Assembly: GCA_031395645.1 (NCBI GenBank) | Contig: JANNJM010000023.1 | Coordinates: 3,367-67,366, forward strand | Length of the DNA: 64,000 bases | Origin: SHZI01 sp031395645 | GTDB lineage: Bacteria; Pseudomonadota; Gammaproteobacteria; Steroidobacterales; GCA-2729495 | Reading direction: 5' to 3' | Part shown: piece after piece, positions 17,073-24,761 of the stretch | Numbering within the stretch: position 1 is the stretch's first letter | Layout: every line of letters starts with the position of its first letter | Position numbers and translations under genes: made by a program | The notes under the pieces: generated by a model | Databases searched by the model: none | What the model was told of the DNA's origin: nothing | Seen by the model: the letters and a program-made list of their open reading frames with translations, nothing else

Positions 17073-17351
17073 ATGATCCTAAGCTTCAGACATCGGGGCC
17101 TTGCCGATCTGTTCGAGTCCGGGCACAGCCGCTATGTACGTGCAGACCTTCTGAAACGGGTCGCACGGCGGTTAGACGCACTTGACGCCGCGAAACGACC
17201 CGAGCAGCTGCGAGTACCGGGGTTCGACTTCCACCGGCTGACCGGCACGACGCCAGTGCGCTTCAGCATTCACGTCAATGGCCCCTGGTGCATCACTTTC
17301 GGCTGGTGCGATGACGATGCAATCGACGTAGATCTGGTCAACTATCACTGA
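17073..17351 (+). CDS. higB: HigB-type toxin (RelE superfamily), module 2
   Basis: This second HigB-like protein (92 aa, the same length as the first) reads MILSFRHRGLADLFESG, then ALDAAKRPEQLRVPG and FSIHVNGPWCITF. Three features are shared with module 1: the SFRHxGL start, the DAAKxxxxLxxPG core and the VNGxWxxTF strand. The C-terminus is VDLVNYH. The relation to module 1 is clear but not a recent duplication, since many positions differ. It is followed 7 bp later by its antitoxin. Confidence 0.9.
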   Translation: MILSFRHRGLADLFESGHSRYVRADLLKRVARRLDALDAAKRPEQLRVPGFDFHRLTGTTPVRFSIHVNGPWCITFGWCDDDAIDVDLVNYH

Positions 17352-17358
17352 GGTCACC

Positions 17359-17664
17359 ATGCGGACAGACAAGCGCAATCGGCCACCCACCCACCCGGGC
17401 GAGCTCCTCCGCGAGGACATCCTGCCTGGCCTCGGAGTGTCGGTCTCGGCAGCCGCACGTGACCTGCAGATCAGCCGGCAGCTGTTGCACGGGATTCTGA
17501 TCGGTCGACGGCCCGTGACCCCGGCGATGGCGCTGCGCCTGGGTCGCTATTGCGGCAACGGGCCAGACCTGTGGCTGGCGATGCAGACGTCCCATGATCT
17601 CTGGCACGCCGAGCGAGCGATCGGGCCAACTCTCAGGAAGATTCCGGTGAAGCGGGCGGCGTAG
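17359..17664 (+). CDS. higA: HigA-type antitoxin (XRE helix-turn-helix), module 2
   Basis: The 101-residue protein has the HigA N-terminal signature PPTHPGELLREDILPGL, a helix-turn-helix at about 32-65 (SAAARDLQISRQLLHGI) and the SHDLWHAE segment equivalent to NHDLWHAK of module 1. The higB-higA order with a 7-bp gap is typical. The stop codon lies inside GTAGGAGCGC (17661-17670), the head of the REP family seen at 16933, so the end of this gene may border a truncated REP. Confidence 0.92.
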   Translation: MRTDKRNRPPTHPGELLREDILPGLGVSVSAAARDLQISRQLLHGILIGRRPVTPAMALRLGRYCGNGPDLWLAMQTSHDLWHAERAIGPTLRKIPVKRAA

Positions 17665-17677
17665 GAGCGCCCAACCG

Positions 17678-18214
17678 CTAGTCGTCACCACCACCCTCAA
17701 GCTCCGGAAACAGCACCGACGTGTAGCCAAACCGGGTGAAGTCACGGATCCGCATCGGGTACAGGGTGCCGATCAGGTGATCGCACTCGTGCTGGACAAC
17801 GCGCGCGTGAAAGCCATCCGCCACCCGGTCGATCGGTTCACCGAACGGGTCGAAGCCCCGGTAACGGATGCGCGCCCAGCGCGGCACGACGCCACGCAGA
17901 CCCGGCACCGACAGGCACCCCTCCCAGTCCTCCTCGATTTCCGGCCCGAGGGCCTCGATCTGCGGGTTCAGGAGCACCGTGCGGGGCACCGCGGGGGCGT
18001 CCGGGTAGCGCTCGTTGTCGTCGAAACCAAAGATGACGACGGCCAAGTCCACGCCGATCTGTGGTGCGGCCAGGCCCGCCCCGTCGGCGGCCGCCATGGT
18101 GTCAAACAGGTCGGCCACCAGGCTGTGCAGCTCGGGCGTGTCGAACTGCTCCACGGGCCGGGCCAGGGTGAGTAGCCGGGGGTCGCCCATCTTCAGAATT
18201 TCGCGCACGGCCAT
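17678..18214 (-). CDS. def: Peptide deformylase
   Basis: This metalloenzyme removes the N-formyl group from nascent proteins. All three motifs are present: GLAAPQIG (motif I, about 46-53), EGCLSVPG (motif II, whose Cys binds metal) and QHECDHLIG (motif III, HExxH). The 178-residue length is normal. I chose ATG at 18214 (MAVREILKMGDPRL), the usual family N-terminus; the frame is open 14 codons further. It is not beside fmt here, so this is likely a second, stand-alone copy rather than the def-fmt operon gene, though the window cannot prove it. Confidence 0.92.
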   Translation of the reverse strand: MAVREILKMGDPRLLTLARPVEQFDTPELHSLVADLFDTMAAADGAGLAAPQIGVDLAVVIFGFDDNERYPDAPAVPRTVLLNPQIEALGPEIEEDWEGCLSVPGLRGVVPRWARIRYRGFDPFGEPIDRVADGFHARVVQHECDHLIGTLYPMRIRDFTRFGYTSVLFPELEGGGDD

Positions 18215-18298
18215 GGCCAGAGTTTGTACCAGCGGCCGGCAGCCGTCGACCGTCACTTCAAGTTACAGTGGTTGGCATCGCCATACGGAGCCTGAAGA

Positions 18299-18808
18299 AT
18301 GCGTAACTTCACACGTCTGCTGGTCACGGCGACTCTGCTTGGTATCGTTAGCACCGCACAGGCTGCCGACAAAGGCTGTCCCGACGCCCGTTCCCACCAG
18401 TTCGACTTCTGGATCGGCAGCTGGGACGTGACCAACGTCGACGGCGGAGTGGCCGGCCGCAACCGGATCGAGCCTATCCTGGACGGCTGCGCCCTGCAGG
18501 AAACCTGGGCGGGGGTGTCCGGCAGTGCCGGCACGAGCCTCAACTTTTTCGACACGAACCGCGGCAAGTGGCGGCAGTTCTGGGTATGGCGCGAAGGCAC
18601 GACGCTGGAACTGGAGGGTGGCCTCAAGGACGGCGCGATGGTGCTGGAGGGCGACTCGGTCGAAGACGGCAAGCCGGCGCGCAACCGGATCACCTGGACC
18701 GGCCGGCCCGATGCCACAGTCCGGCAGTTGTGGGAAATCTCCATGGACAACGGCAAGTCGTGGAAGACACTCTTTGACGGAACCTATCGCAAGGCGAAGG
18801 CGCCCTGA
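18299..18808 (+). CDS. Exported protein of unknown function (DUF1579-like)
   Basis: A Sec signal peptide ends near residue 22 (STAQAA|D). The mature part begins with FDFWIGSWDVTN, a phrase typical of small periplasmic beta-barrel (lipocalin-like/DUF1579) proteins, and continues with repeated amphipathic strands (FWVWREGTTLELEGGL, RNRITWTG, QLWEISMDNGKSW). The length is 169 aa. No catalytic residues can be identified. It converges on the EamA gene with a 10-bp gap and diverges from def. Confidence 0.6.
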   Translation: MRNFTRLLVTATLLGIVSTAQAADKGCPDARSHQFDFWIGSWDVTNVDGGVAGRNRIEPILDGCALQETWAGVSGSAGTSLNFFDTNRGKWRQFWVWREGTTLELEGGLKDGAMVLEGDSVEDGKPARNRITWTGRPDATVRQLWEISMDNGKSWKTLFDGTYRKAKAP

Positions 18809-18818
18809 ACCAACAACG

Positions 18819-19709
18819 TCACCGGCCCGGTCTGGTCAGGCCCGGCCTGGCCAGTCCGGGCCCGGCAATGAGCAGCAGCACTCCGGCGAGGACCACACCC
18901 GCCGCCGCCCACTCGTACGTGGTGATCGTCTCTCCCCCGAAGGTCACCCCAAGTAGCATGGCAATGACGGGATTCACGAAGGTGTAGCTGGCCGCGAGCC
19001 CGGCTGATGCCCGGGCGAGCAACACCATGTAGGCGTTGAACGCCAGCAGCGAACCGAACACGACCAGATAGCCCCAGGCCCAGGCAGCGAGGGGTTGCGG
19101 CGGCCAGGTGAACGTTTCGCCGGTGACCAGCGCAAGGAGCATCAGTACGGCTCCACCGCACAACATCTCGCTGGCAAAGCCCATTGCTCCAGGCGCCAGC
19201 GGCAGGGCCCGCTGACTCAGCACGCTGCCCAGTGACCAGCACGAGCAGGCGGTCCCCATCGCGAGCAGACCCGTTGGCGAGCCCTGAAAGCCTGAACCCC
19301 GGGTCAGCATCAGGACGCCCGCCAGCCCCACGCCGATGCCCGCCAGTTCGAGGCGGCCGGGCACGATTCTCCAGAACAGGTTGATGAGCACGATGAGCAG
19401 CGGCACCACGGCGATGAACGCCACAACGAGGCCAGAGCCCACCGTCTGCTCCGCTACTGCCACGCCGCCCATCCCGCCGCCGAGCATCAGGGCACCCACG
19501 ACCAGTGCATTCCGCCACTGGCGGCGTTCAGGCCACGGCGCCGCCCGCGCCAGGCGCATCCAGAGGGCAAGCAGGACGCCTGCCACGATGAAGCGGCTGC
19601 CCATCTGGAGATACGGCGGAAAACTGACGAGAGCAAAGCGGATTGCGAGGTAGGTAGAGCCCCAGATCACCCAGGTGGCGGCGAGGCAAGCGATGACGAG
19701 GCGACCCAT
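18819..19709 (-). CDS. EamA/DMT-family transporter (YedA-like)
   Basis: This is a drug/metabolite transporter-type permease with about ten hydrophobic helices in two EamA repeats (roughly 1-135 and 145-285). The N-terminus contains WVIWGSTYLAIRFAL, and the second repeat contains SLGSVLSQR and a strongly conserved SYTFVNPVIAMLLG segment, both typical of YedA-like exporters. The substrate is unknown. I chose ATG at 19709; the frame is open far upstream but that part is the PAP2 gene read in another frame. The start overlaps the end of the PAP2 gene by 43 bp on the same strand. Confidence 0.88.
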   Translation of the reverse strand: MGRLVIACLAATWVIWGSTYLAIRFALVSFPPYLQMGSRFIVAGVLLALWMRLARAAPWPERRQWRNALVVGALMLGGGMGGVAVAEQTVGSGLVVAFIAVVPLLIVLINLFWRIVPGRLELAGIGVGLAGVLMLTRGSGFQGSPTGLLAMGTACSCWSLGSVLSQRALPLAPGAMGFASEMLCGGAVLMLLALVTGETFTWPPQPLAAWAWGYLVVFGSLLAFNAYMVLLARASAGLAASYTFVNPVIAMLLGVTFGGETITTYEWAAAGVVLAGVLLLIAGPGLARPGLTRPGR

Positions 19710-20560
19710 GGCCGTATCGTAGGCAATTGGCTCCCATGATGCAGTGCCCCCCAGACATTCCCCCGATAGACGAGGCCATAAACGGTGAGGCACGAAAACC
19801 AGGCCGCGGCGGCGCTCCACAGGTCGTGGGACAGGAAGTGCGCACCGCGCGCTTCCTGGCCGAACGCAAACACACCGCCGACCATGAGCGCGGCGCCGAG
19901 CGACCAGCGCGCCAGGCTGCGACTGCGCCCCAGGGTGAGAAAGTACAGCGCGAACAGCGCGAACCCCGAGGACGAGTGCCCACCAGGAAAGCACTGGGCC
20001 CGCGGGAGGAAGTCCGGCCGATCCCCGAGCAGGTGCACGTAGGGCCGGAGGCCACCGAACTCCGCCAGCGACCAGGGGCAGTCCACGTTGGTCACCTGTT
20101 TGAGCACTCCCACCATACCGACACTCAGGGCCACGCTCAGTACCACAAAGCCGGCCGGTCGCCGGAAGCGGCGGAGGGCATCGATCCGGAAGCTGAGGGC
20201 CCAGACCAGCAGGACTGCGCCACCGAGGATCCGGATAATGCGGCCGCCGGTGCCGTGAATCAGGTTTTTGGCCCACCACTCGCCCGCCCCGCTGCCGACG
20301 AAGTGCTGGGAAAGCGGGTCGAAGGCCCAGGTACGCGCGAATCCTTCGTCAAGTCCAGTGGCGGCGGCCATTGTCGCGAACAGCGCGAACGCCAGGGCTG
20401 GCCAGACCGCATGGGAAAACCAGAAGCGCTGGTCGAGCACGGGGCTGGCGGACCGGGCCTCTGCCCTGCCCATGACGAGCGTCGGAATGGCGGCTTGGGC
20501 GTCCATGCAGGTCCTGGTTACCGGGATCCCCGGTGGGACGCAGCGAAGCCGCTGAATCAA
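19667..20560 (-). CDS. PAP2-superfamily membrane phosphatase
   Basis: This integral membrane phosphatase has the PAP2 motif set: KQVTNVDCPW in place of the K-x6-RP element, PGGHSSSGF (motif 2) and RGAHFLSHDLWSA (motif 3, with the His-x3-Asp pair). Hydrophobic helices surround these. The GGHSSSGF and SHDLW forms are those of the lipid A 1-phosphatase/PEtN-associated PAP2 group, so it may act on lipid A or undecaprenyl diphosphate; the specific substrate is inference. The start may be ATG at 20506 (MDAQAAIP) rather than 20560. The end overlaps the EamA gene. Confidence 0.85.
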   Translation of the reverse strand: MIQRLRCVPPGIPVTRTCMDAQAAIPTLVMGRAEARSASPVLDQRFWFSHAVWPALAFALFATMAAATGLDEGFARTWAFDPLSQHFVGSGAGEWWAKNLIHGTGGRIIRILGGAVLLVWALSFRIDALRRFRRPAGFVVLSVALSVGMVGVLKQVTNVDCPWSLAEFGGLRPYVHLLGDRPDFLPRAQCFPGGHSSSGFALFALYFLTLGRSRSLARWSLGAALMVGGVFAFGQEARGAHFLSHDLWSAAAAWFSCLTVYGLVYRGNVWGALHHGSQLPTIRPWVASSSLASPPPG

Positions 20561-20672
20561 TCGCCTCCCGGTGTCCTGCCGCGAGCCCGCAGCCGCTAAA
20601 CTCTGGCTATAGGCGCGATTGAATTTGCGCCGCGCAACGTCCTACCCCGCATAAACCGACCTGGACCGAGAT

Positions 20673-21281
20673 GTGATCGAGTCGACGGAACTGGTACCGC
20701 GGATGCTCGCGGGGGACGAGAGGGCCTTCACGGCCTTCTTTGACGATTACTTTCCCCGGGTCTATCGCTTCGCCCTGCCCCGCCTGAACGGCGATGCGGA
20801 TGCCGCCGCCGAGGTGGTGCAGGCGACGCTGTCGAAGGCCATGCGCAAGCTCCGGGATTTTCGTGGCGACGCCTCGTTGTTCACCTGGGTCTGCCAGATC
20901 TGCCGCCACGAAGTCGTGGACCACCTGCGACGCGAAGGCCGGCACGCGAGCAAGGTCGTGCGGATCGACGACAGCGCCGACGTCCGGGCAGCGGTCGATG
21001 CCATCGCCGGCCCCGCCGGCCTGGAGCCCGCCAACCGCCACAGCCAGACGGAGGTACGGCAACTGGTGCGCACCATTCTCGACCGCCTGCCGCCGCGCTA
21101 TGGCGACGCGCTGGAAATGAAATACGTGGAAGGGCTCTCCGTGGACGAGATTGGCGCGTCGCTGGGTATCGGCACGACCGCCGCGCAGTCCCTGCTCGCC
21201 CGGGCCCGGATCGCTTTTCGTGATGCTGTGGAAGCGGTGTTCGGTGCCGCTTCCCAGGACGTGCTGGCCAGCCTGGGTTAA
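20673..21281 (+). CDS. ECF-type RNA polymerase sigma factor
   Basis: The 202-residue sigma-70-family protein has region 2 at about 10-85 (FFDDYFPRVYRFAL, then FRGDASLFTWVCQICRH) and region 4 at about 130-185 with the helix-turn-helix GLSVDEIGASLGIGTTAAQ. The linker of about 40 residues is slightly long. The start is GTG at 20673. It is followed 21 bp later by a FecR-type gene and then a TonB-dependent receptor, the standard arrangement of cell-surface signalling in which the sigma factor drives the receptor operon. Confidence 0.9.
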   Translation: MIESTELVPRMLAGDERAFTAFFDDYFPRVYRFALPRLNGDADAAAEVVQATLSKAMRKLRDFRGDASLFTWVCQICRHEVVDHLRREGRHASKVVRIDDSADVRAAVDAIAGPAGLEPANRHSQTEVRQLVRTILDRLPPRYGDALEMKYVEGLSVDEIGASLGIGTTAAQSLLARARIAFRDAVEAVFGAASQDVLASLG

Positions 21282-21302
21282 TCAGGCGGCCTACAAGGGG
21301 AA

Positions 21303-22340
21303 ATGACTATGACAACCAATCAACAGGATCTGCGCCCCGGCGAAGAAGAGGCCGTGCAGGGCCTGCTGCGCGAAATGGCGCCCGAAGCCGAGCCGTCGAC
21401 AGCAGTGCGCGAGCGGATCCGGTTAGCCGTTGCCGCTGAGTGGCGCGCCGCCGTGGTACCGGTTCGGGCCTCGCGTGGCTGGCGACGGCCGGCCGTGGCG
21501 CTCGCCGCGGGGCTGGCCGTAGCCGCCGTCGCCCTTGGCATCTTCCAGGCGGGGTCGCCAACCACACCGCAGATCGCCGCGACCCTCACGCGCCTGCGCG
21601 GGCCCGTGGAAGTCAGCGTGAATTTCGACTGGCAGCCTGTTACTGCGGGCCAGTCGCTCCACGTTGGTCAGCAGCTCGTCACCGGACCGCAGAGCAAGGC
21701 CGCCCTGACCCTGGCCCGCGGCGTTACCTTGCGCCTCGACGCCAACACACGGCTTGCAATGTCAGGTATCGACCGGATGGTCGTGGAGCGCGGCGCTGTC
21801 TATCTCGACGCCGGCAACCGGACGGCAGCGGGCCCCGCCCTGCAGATCGACTCGGCGTTCGGCAGCACCCGGCACCTGGGCACGCAATACGAAGTGCGCG
21901 TGTCGCCGGCCGAGATGCAGGTCAGCGTGCGCGAGGGCCGGGTCGAGCTTAAGGGCACGACCAGCTCCACGTCAGCGGTGATGGCCCAGGCCGGCGAGCA
22001 ACTCGTGATCGGGTCAGCAGGTGCGGTAGCGCGACGCGCCGTCGACCGGCGTGATGCCCGCTGGAACTGGATTGCGGACGTCACTCCGCCTTACGCCATC
22101 GAAGACCGCCGCCTTGCCGAATTCCTGACCTGGGTCTGCCGGGAGACCGGCCGGGAGCTGACCTTCGCCTCGCCGGAGGTCGAAGCCACCGCCCAGTCGA
22201 TCATCCTGCGCGGCTCCGTGGCAGGCCTCTCCCCGGACGACGCCCTGGCCGCCGTGATGGCCACGACGAACCTGTCTTACGCAGACGACGACGGCCGGCT
22301 CGTCATTGCGCCCGCGACGCGCCACGCCACCACGCGGTAG
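21303..22340 (+). CDS. FecR-type anti-sigma regulator with C-terminal STN-like domain
   Basis: This inner-membrane regulator has a cytoplasmic anti-sigma segment at 1-60, one transmembrane helix at about 64-81, and a periplasmic FecR domain at about 120-230 (QSLHVGQQLVTGPQSKAAL, FGSTRHLGTQYEVRV, VREGRVEL). Its C-terminal 70 residues (LAEFLTWVCRETGRELTF ... RGSVAGLSPDDALAAVM) look like a secretin/TonB short N-terminal (STN) fold, the part that contacts the receptor's signalling domain in FecR/FoxR-type systems. It lies between the sigma gene (21-bp gap) and the receptor gene (33-bp gap). Confidence 0.88.
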   Translation: MTMTTNQQDLRPGEEEAVQGLLREMAPEAEPSTAVRERIRLAVAAEWRAAVVPVRASRGWRRPAVALAAGLAVAAVALGIFQAGSPTTPQIAATLTRLRGPVEVSVNFDWQPVTAGQSLHVGQQLVTGPQSKAALTLARGVTLRLDANTRLAMSGIDRMVVERGAVYLDAGNRTAAGPALQIDSAFGSTRHLGTQYEVRVSPAEMQVSVREGRVELKGTTSSTSAVMAQAGEQLVIGSAGAVARRAVDRRDARWNWIADVTPPYAIEDRRLAEFLTWVCRETGRELTFASPEVEATAQSIILRGSVAGLSPDDALAAVMATTNLSYADDDGRLVIAPATRHATTR

Positions 22341-22373
22341 TTCTCCCGCGAGTGCTGTTATCGTGGGCGCCGC

Positions 22374-24701
22374 ATGTTCCCCGTCCGCTCCCGATTGACG
22401 CTCTGCCGGGCACTCGTCGTCCTGTTGGCAGCAGCCATCACGCCCGTCGCCAGCGCCGGTACCTACGCCGGCCGGTCCGTCCAGGATGTGCTCGGGGAAC
22501 TGCAGGACGCTGACCTCACGCTGATCTACAACGATGCCCTCGTGCCGCCTGGCCTGCGGGTGCTCCGTGAGCCCGCCGCCACCGCCGGCATTCCCCTGCT
22601 CAATGAGATCCTCGCGCCGCACGGCCTGACCGCACGGAGCATGGGGCCGCAGACCTGGGCCATCGTCGCGCTGCCGTCGGGGTCGCCTGAACTCGCTGCC
22701 GGAGATACTCCTGCTACCCGTCCAGGCCGACCACGTATCGCCCTCGAGGAAGTGGTCGTGACTGCGAGCCAGTACAACCTGGTGCGCACCGCCCCGGAGG
22801 CCCGCACGTTCCTGAGCCAGCAGGAACTTCGCAGCCTGCCGAAGCTGGCGGATGAGCCCTTGCGCGCCGTGCACCGGCTGCCGGGCGCCGCGAGCAATGG
22901 CCTGTCGGGCCTGGCGCACATTCGCGGTGGCGAGCAGAACGAAACCCGGATCCTGCTGGACGGCATGCCGCTGCAGGACCCGTTCCACCTGAAGGGCTTT
23001 TTCTCACCGGTGAGCCTGCTCGATGCGGCAATCGTGGGGGAACTCGACGTCTATGGCGGTGGCTTTCCCGTGGACTATGGCGGCCGCATGGGTGCCGTGG
23101 TGGATGCGCGGTCGGTGGATCCGGGGGCGGAGCGCAGCTACGCACTTGGCTTGTCGCTGTTCCACCTCAACGGGCTGGCCAGCGCCACCTTCGCCGGTGA
23201 ACGGGGGCGCTGGCTCGCGTCAGCCCGACGCAGCAACCTCGCCGGGGTCCTCAGCCTCAGCAACAGCGACCTGGGCGAACCGAACTACGCCGATACCTTC
23301 CTCAAGGCCGAGTACGACCTGAGCTCGGACACGACGCTCGCGGTCCACGCCCTGTTCGCGCAGGACCGTATCGAGCTCAACGACTCCGACAAGACCATTT
23401 TTGCGAGGACCGTCGACCGCAACGCCTACGTCTGGGCCACGGCTGGGCACCGCTGGTCCGAAGAGACCTCGGGCAAGGTATTGCTCGGCTGGACCAACTC
23501 GGAAAACGATCGCAGCGGCAGCGTGGACGTCCCGGGCGAGCAGGTGGGCGCACTGGACGACAGACGGGACTCAGACAGTTTGCTTCTGAAGTTGGAACTC
23601 GAACAGGGTAATGATTCGTTACGGTGGCGGGCGGGGCTGGACGCGGCGAGGCGGACGGCGAAGTACCGCTACACAAGCAACTTTGAGACCGTGGCGGGTT
23701 TTCCGTTCCCGGACAACACTGCCGAAACGATCGCACGCGATGCGCAGGCGCAGCCCGACGGCATCGAGACCGGCGTGTTCGTGGCCACACGCTGGCGGGT
23801 TAGCAACGCCCTTACGGGTGAAGTCGGCCTGCGCTGGGACAACCAGACCTACGACCCTGCAGGCAGCAGCAATCAGCTCAGTCCCCGGGTGAACCTGCTC
23901 TACGACGTGTCGCCCGCTACCCAGCTCCGCGCCAGCTGGGGCCGTTTCTACCAGCCACAGGGCATCGACGAACTGCAGGTTGAAGACGGCATCGAGACCT
24001 TTTTCGCGGCACAACGCTCGGACCATTTCATCCTGAGCCTCGAGCACGCGTTCACAGACCGCGTCTCGGCACGGGTCGAGGCTTACACCAAGGACTACGA
24101 CCGCTTAAGGCCGCGATTCGAGAACCTGTTCGACCCTCTGGTGCTGCTCCCGGAGCTGGCAACAGACCGGGTGGCCGTGGCGGCCTCGGCGAGCACCGTC
24201 AACGGCATCGAGCTGCTCGTCCACGACCGGTCCGGCCAGCCCTGGGGCTGGTGGCTGAGCTATGCGTTTTCGAAGGCCGAGGAAACAGTGGACAGCGCGT
24301 CCATACCCCGGAGCTGGGATCAGCGCCACACGGTCAATGGCGGCGTCAGCTGGAACCAGGGTCCCTGGGAGCTGACCCTCGCCGGCACCTGGCACACCGG
24401 CTGGCCGACCACGCCAGCCAGCCTGGCCCCGGGCTCCAGTACCGAGGTTCTGATTGGCGAGCGGAATTCCGCGCGCTTCGAGCCTTTTCGCTCCCTGGAT
24501 TTTCGGGCCGGCTACACCTTCGAACTGGGCGACACCGAGCTGCTGACCTTCATCGAGCTGATCAACACCCTGGGGCAGAAGAACCCCTGCTGTGTCGAGT
24601 ACACCGTGCTGGACCCCGGCACAGGCGGGGCAGCGCTCCGCGAAGACTTTGACTACTGGCCGCGGTTCGTCCCAAACCTCGGAGTTCTCTGGAAATTCTG
24701 A
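22374..24701 (+). CDS. TonB-dependent outer-membrane receptor with N-terminal STN signalling domain
   Basis: The 775-residue protein starts with a signal peptide (about 1-28), then an STN domain (about 30-105, RSVQDVLGELQDADLTLIY) that identifies a transducer-type receptor, a TonB-box-like stretch (EEVVVTAS, about 124-131), the plug domain (about 145-235, HIRGGEQNETRILLDGMPL) and a 22-strand barrel ending in LGVLWKF with a C-terminal Phe. The ligand is unknown; no siderophore-specific motif is visible. It would be controlled by the ECF sigma/FecR pair upstream and is probably cotranscribed with the phosphoethanolamine transferase 60 bp downstream. Confidence 0.92.
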   Translation: MFPVRSRLTLCRALVVLLAAAITPVASAGTYAGRSVQDVLGELQDADLTLIYNDALVPPGLRVLREPAATAGIPLLNEILAPHGLTARSMGPQTWAIVALPSGSPELAAGDTPATRPGRPRIALEEVVVTASQYNLVRTAPEARTFLSQQELRSLPKLADEPLRAVHRLPGAASNGLSGLAHIRGGEQNETRILLDGMPLQDPFHLKGFFSPVSLLDAAIVGELDVYGGGFPVDYGGRMGAVVDARSVDPGAERSYALGLSLFHLNGLASATFAGERGRWLASARRSNLAGVLSLSNSDLGEPNYADTFLKAEYDLSSDTTLAVHALFAQDRIELNDSDKTIFARTVDRNAYVWATAGHRWSEETSGKVLLGWTNSENDRSGSVDVPGEQVGALDDRRDSDSLLLKLELEQGNDSLRWRAGLDAARRTAKYRYTSNFETVAGFPFPDNTAETIARDAQAQPDGIETGVFVATRWRVSNALTGEVGLRWDNQTYDPAGSSNQLSPRVNLLYDVSPATQLRASWGRFYQPQGIDELQVEDGIETFFAAQRSDHFILSLEHAFTDRVSARVEAYTKDYDRLRPRFENLFDPLVLLPELATDRVAVAASASTVNGIELLVHDRSGQPWGWWLSYAFSKAEETVDSASIPRSWDQRHTVNGGVSWNQGPWELTLAGTWHTGWPTTPASLAPGSSTEVLIGERNSARFEPFRSLDFRAGYTFELGDTELLTFIELINTLGQKNPCCVEYTVLDPGTGGAALREDFDYWPRFVPNLGVLWKF

Positions 24702-24761
24702 TCGATTCGATGGCTCTCGCCGGGGGCGATTGATATCTCCGTCCCGTGACGTCCAACGTCG

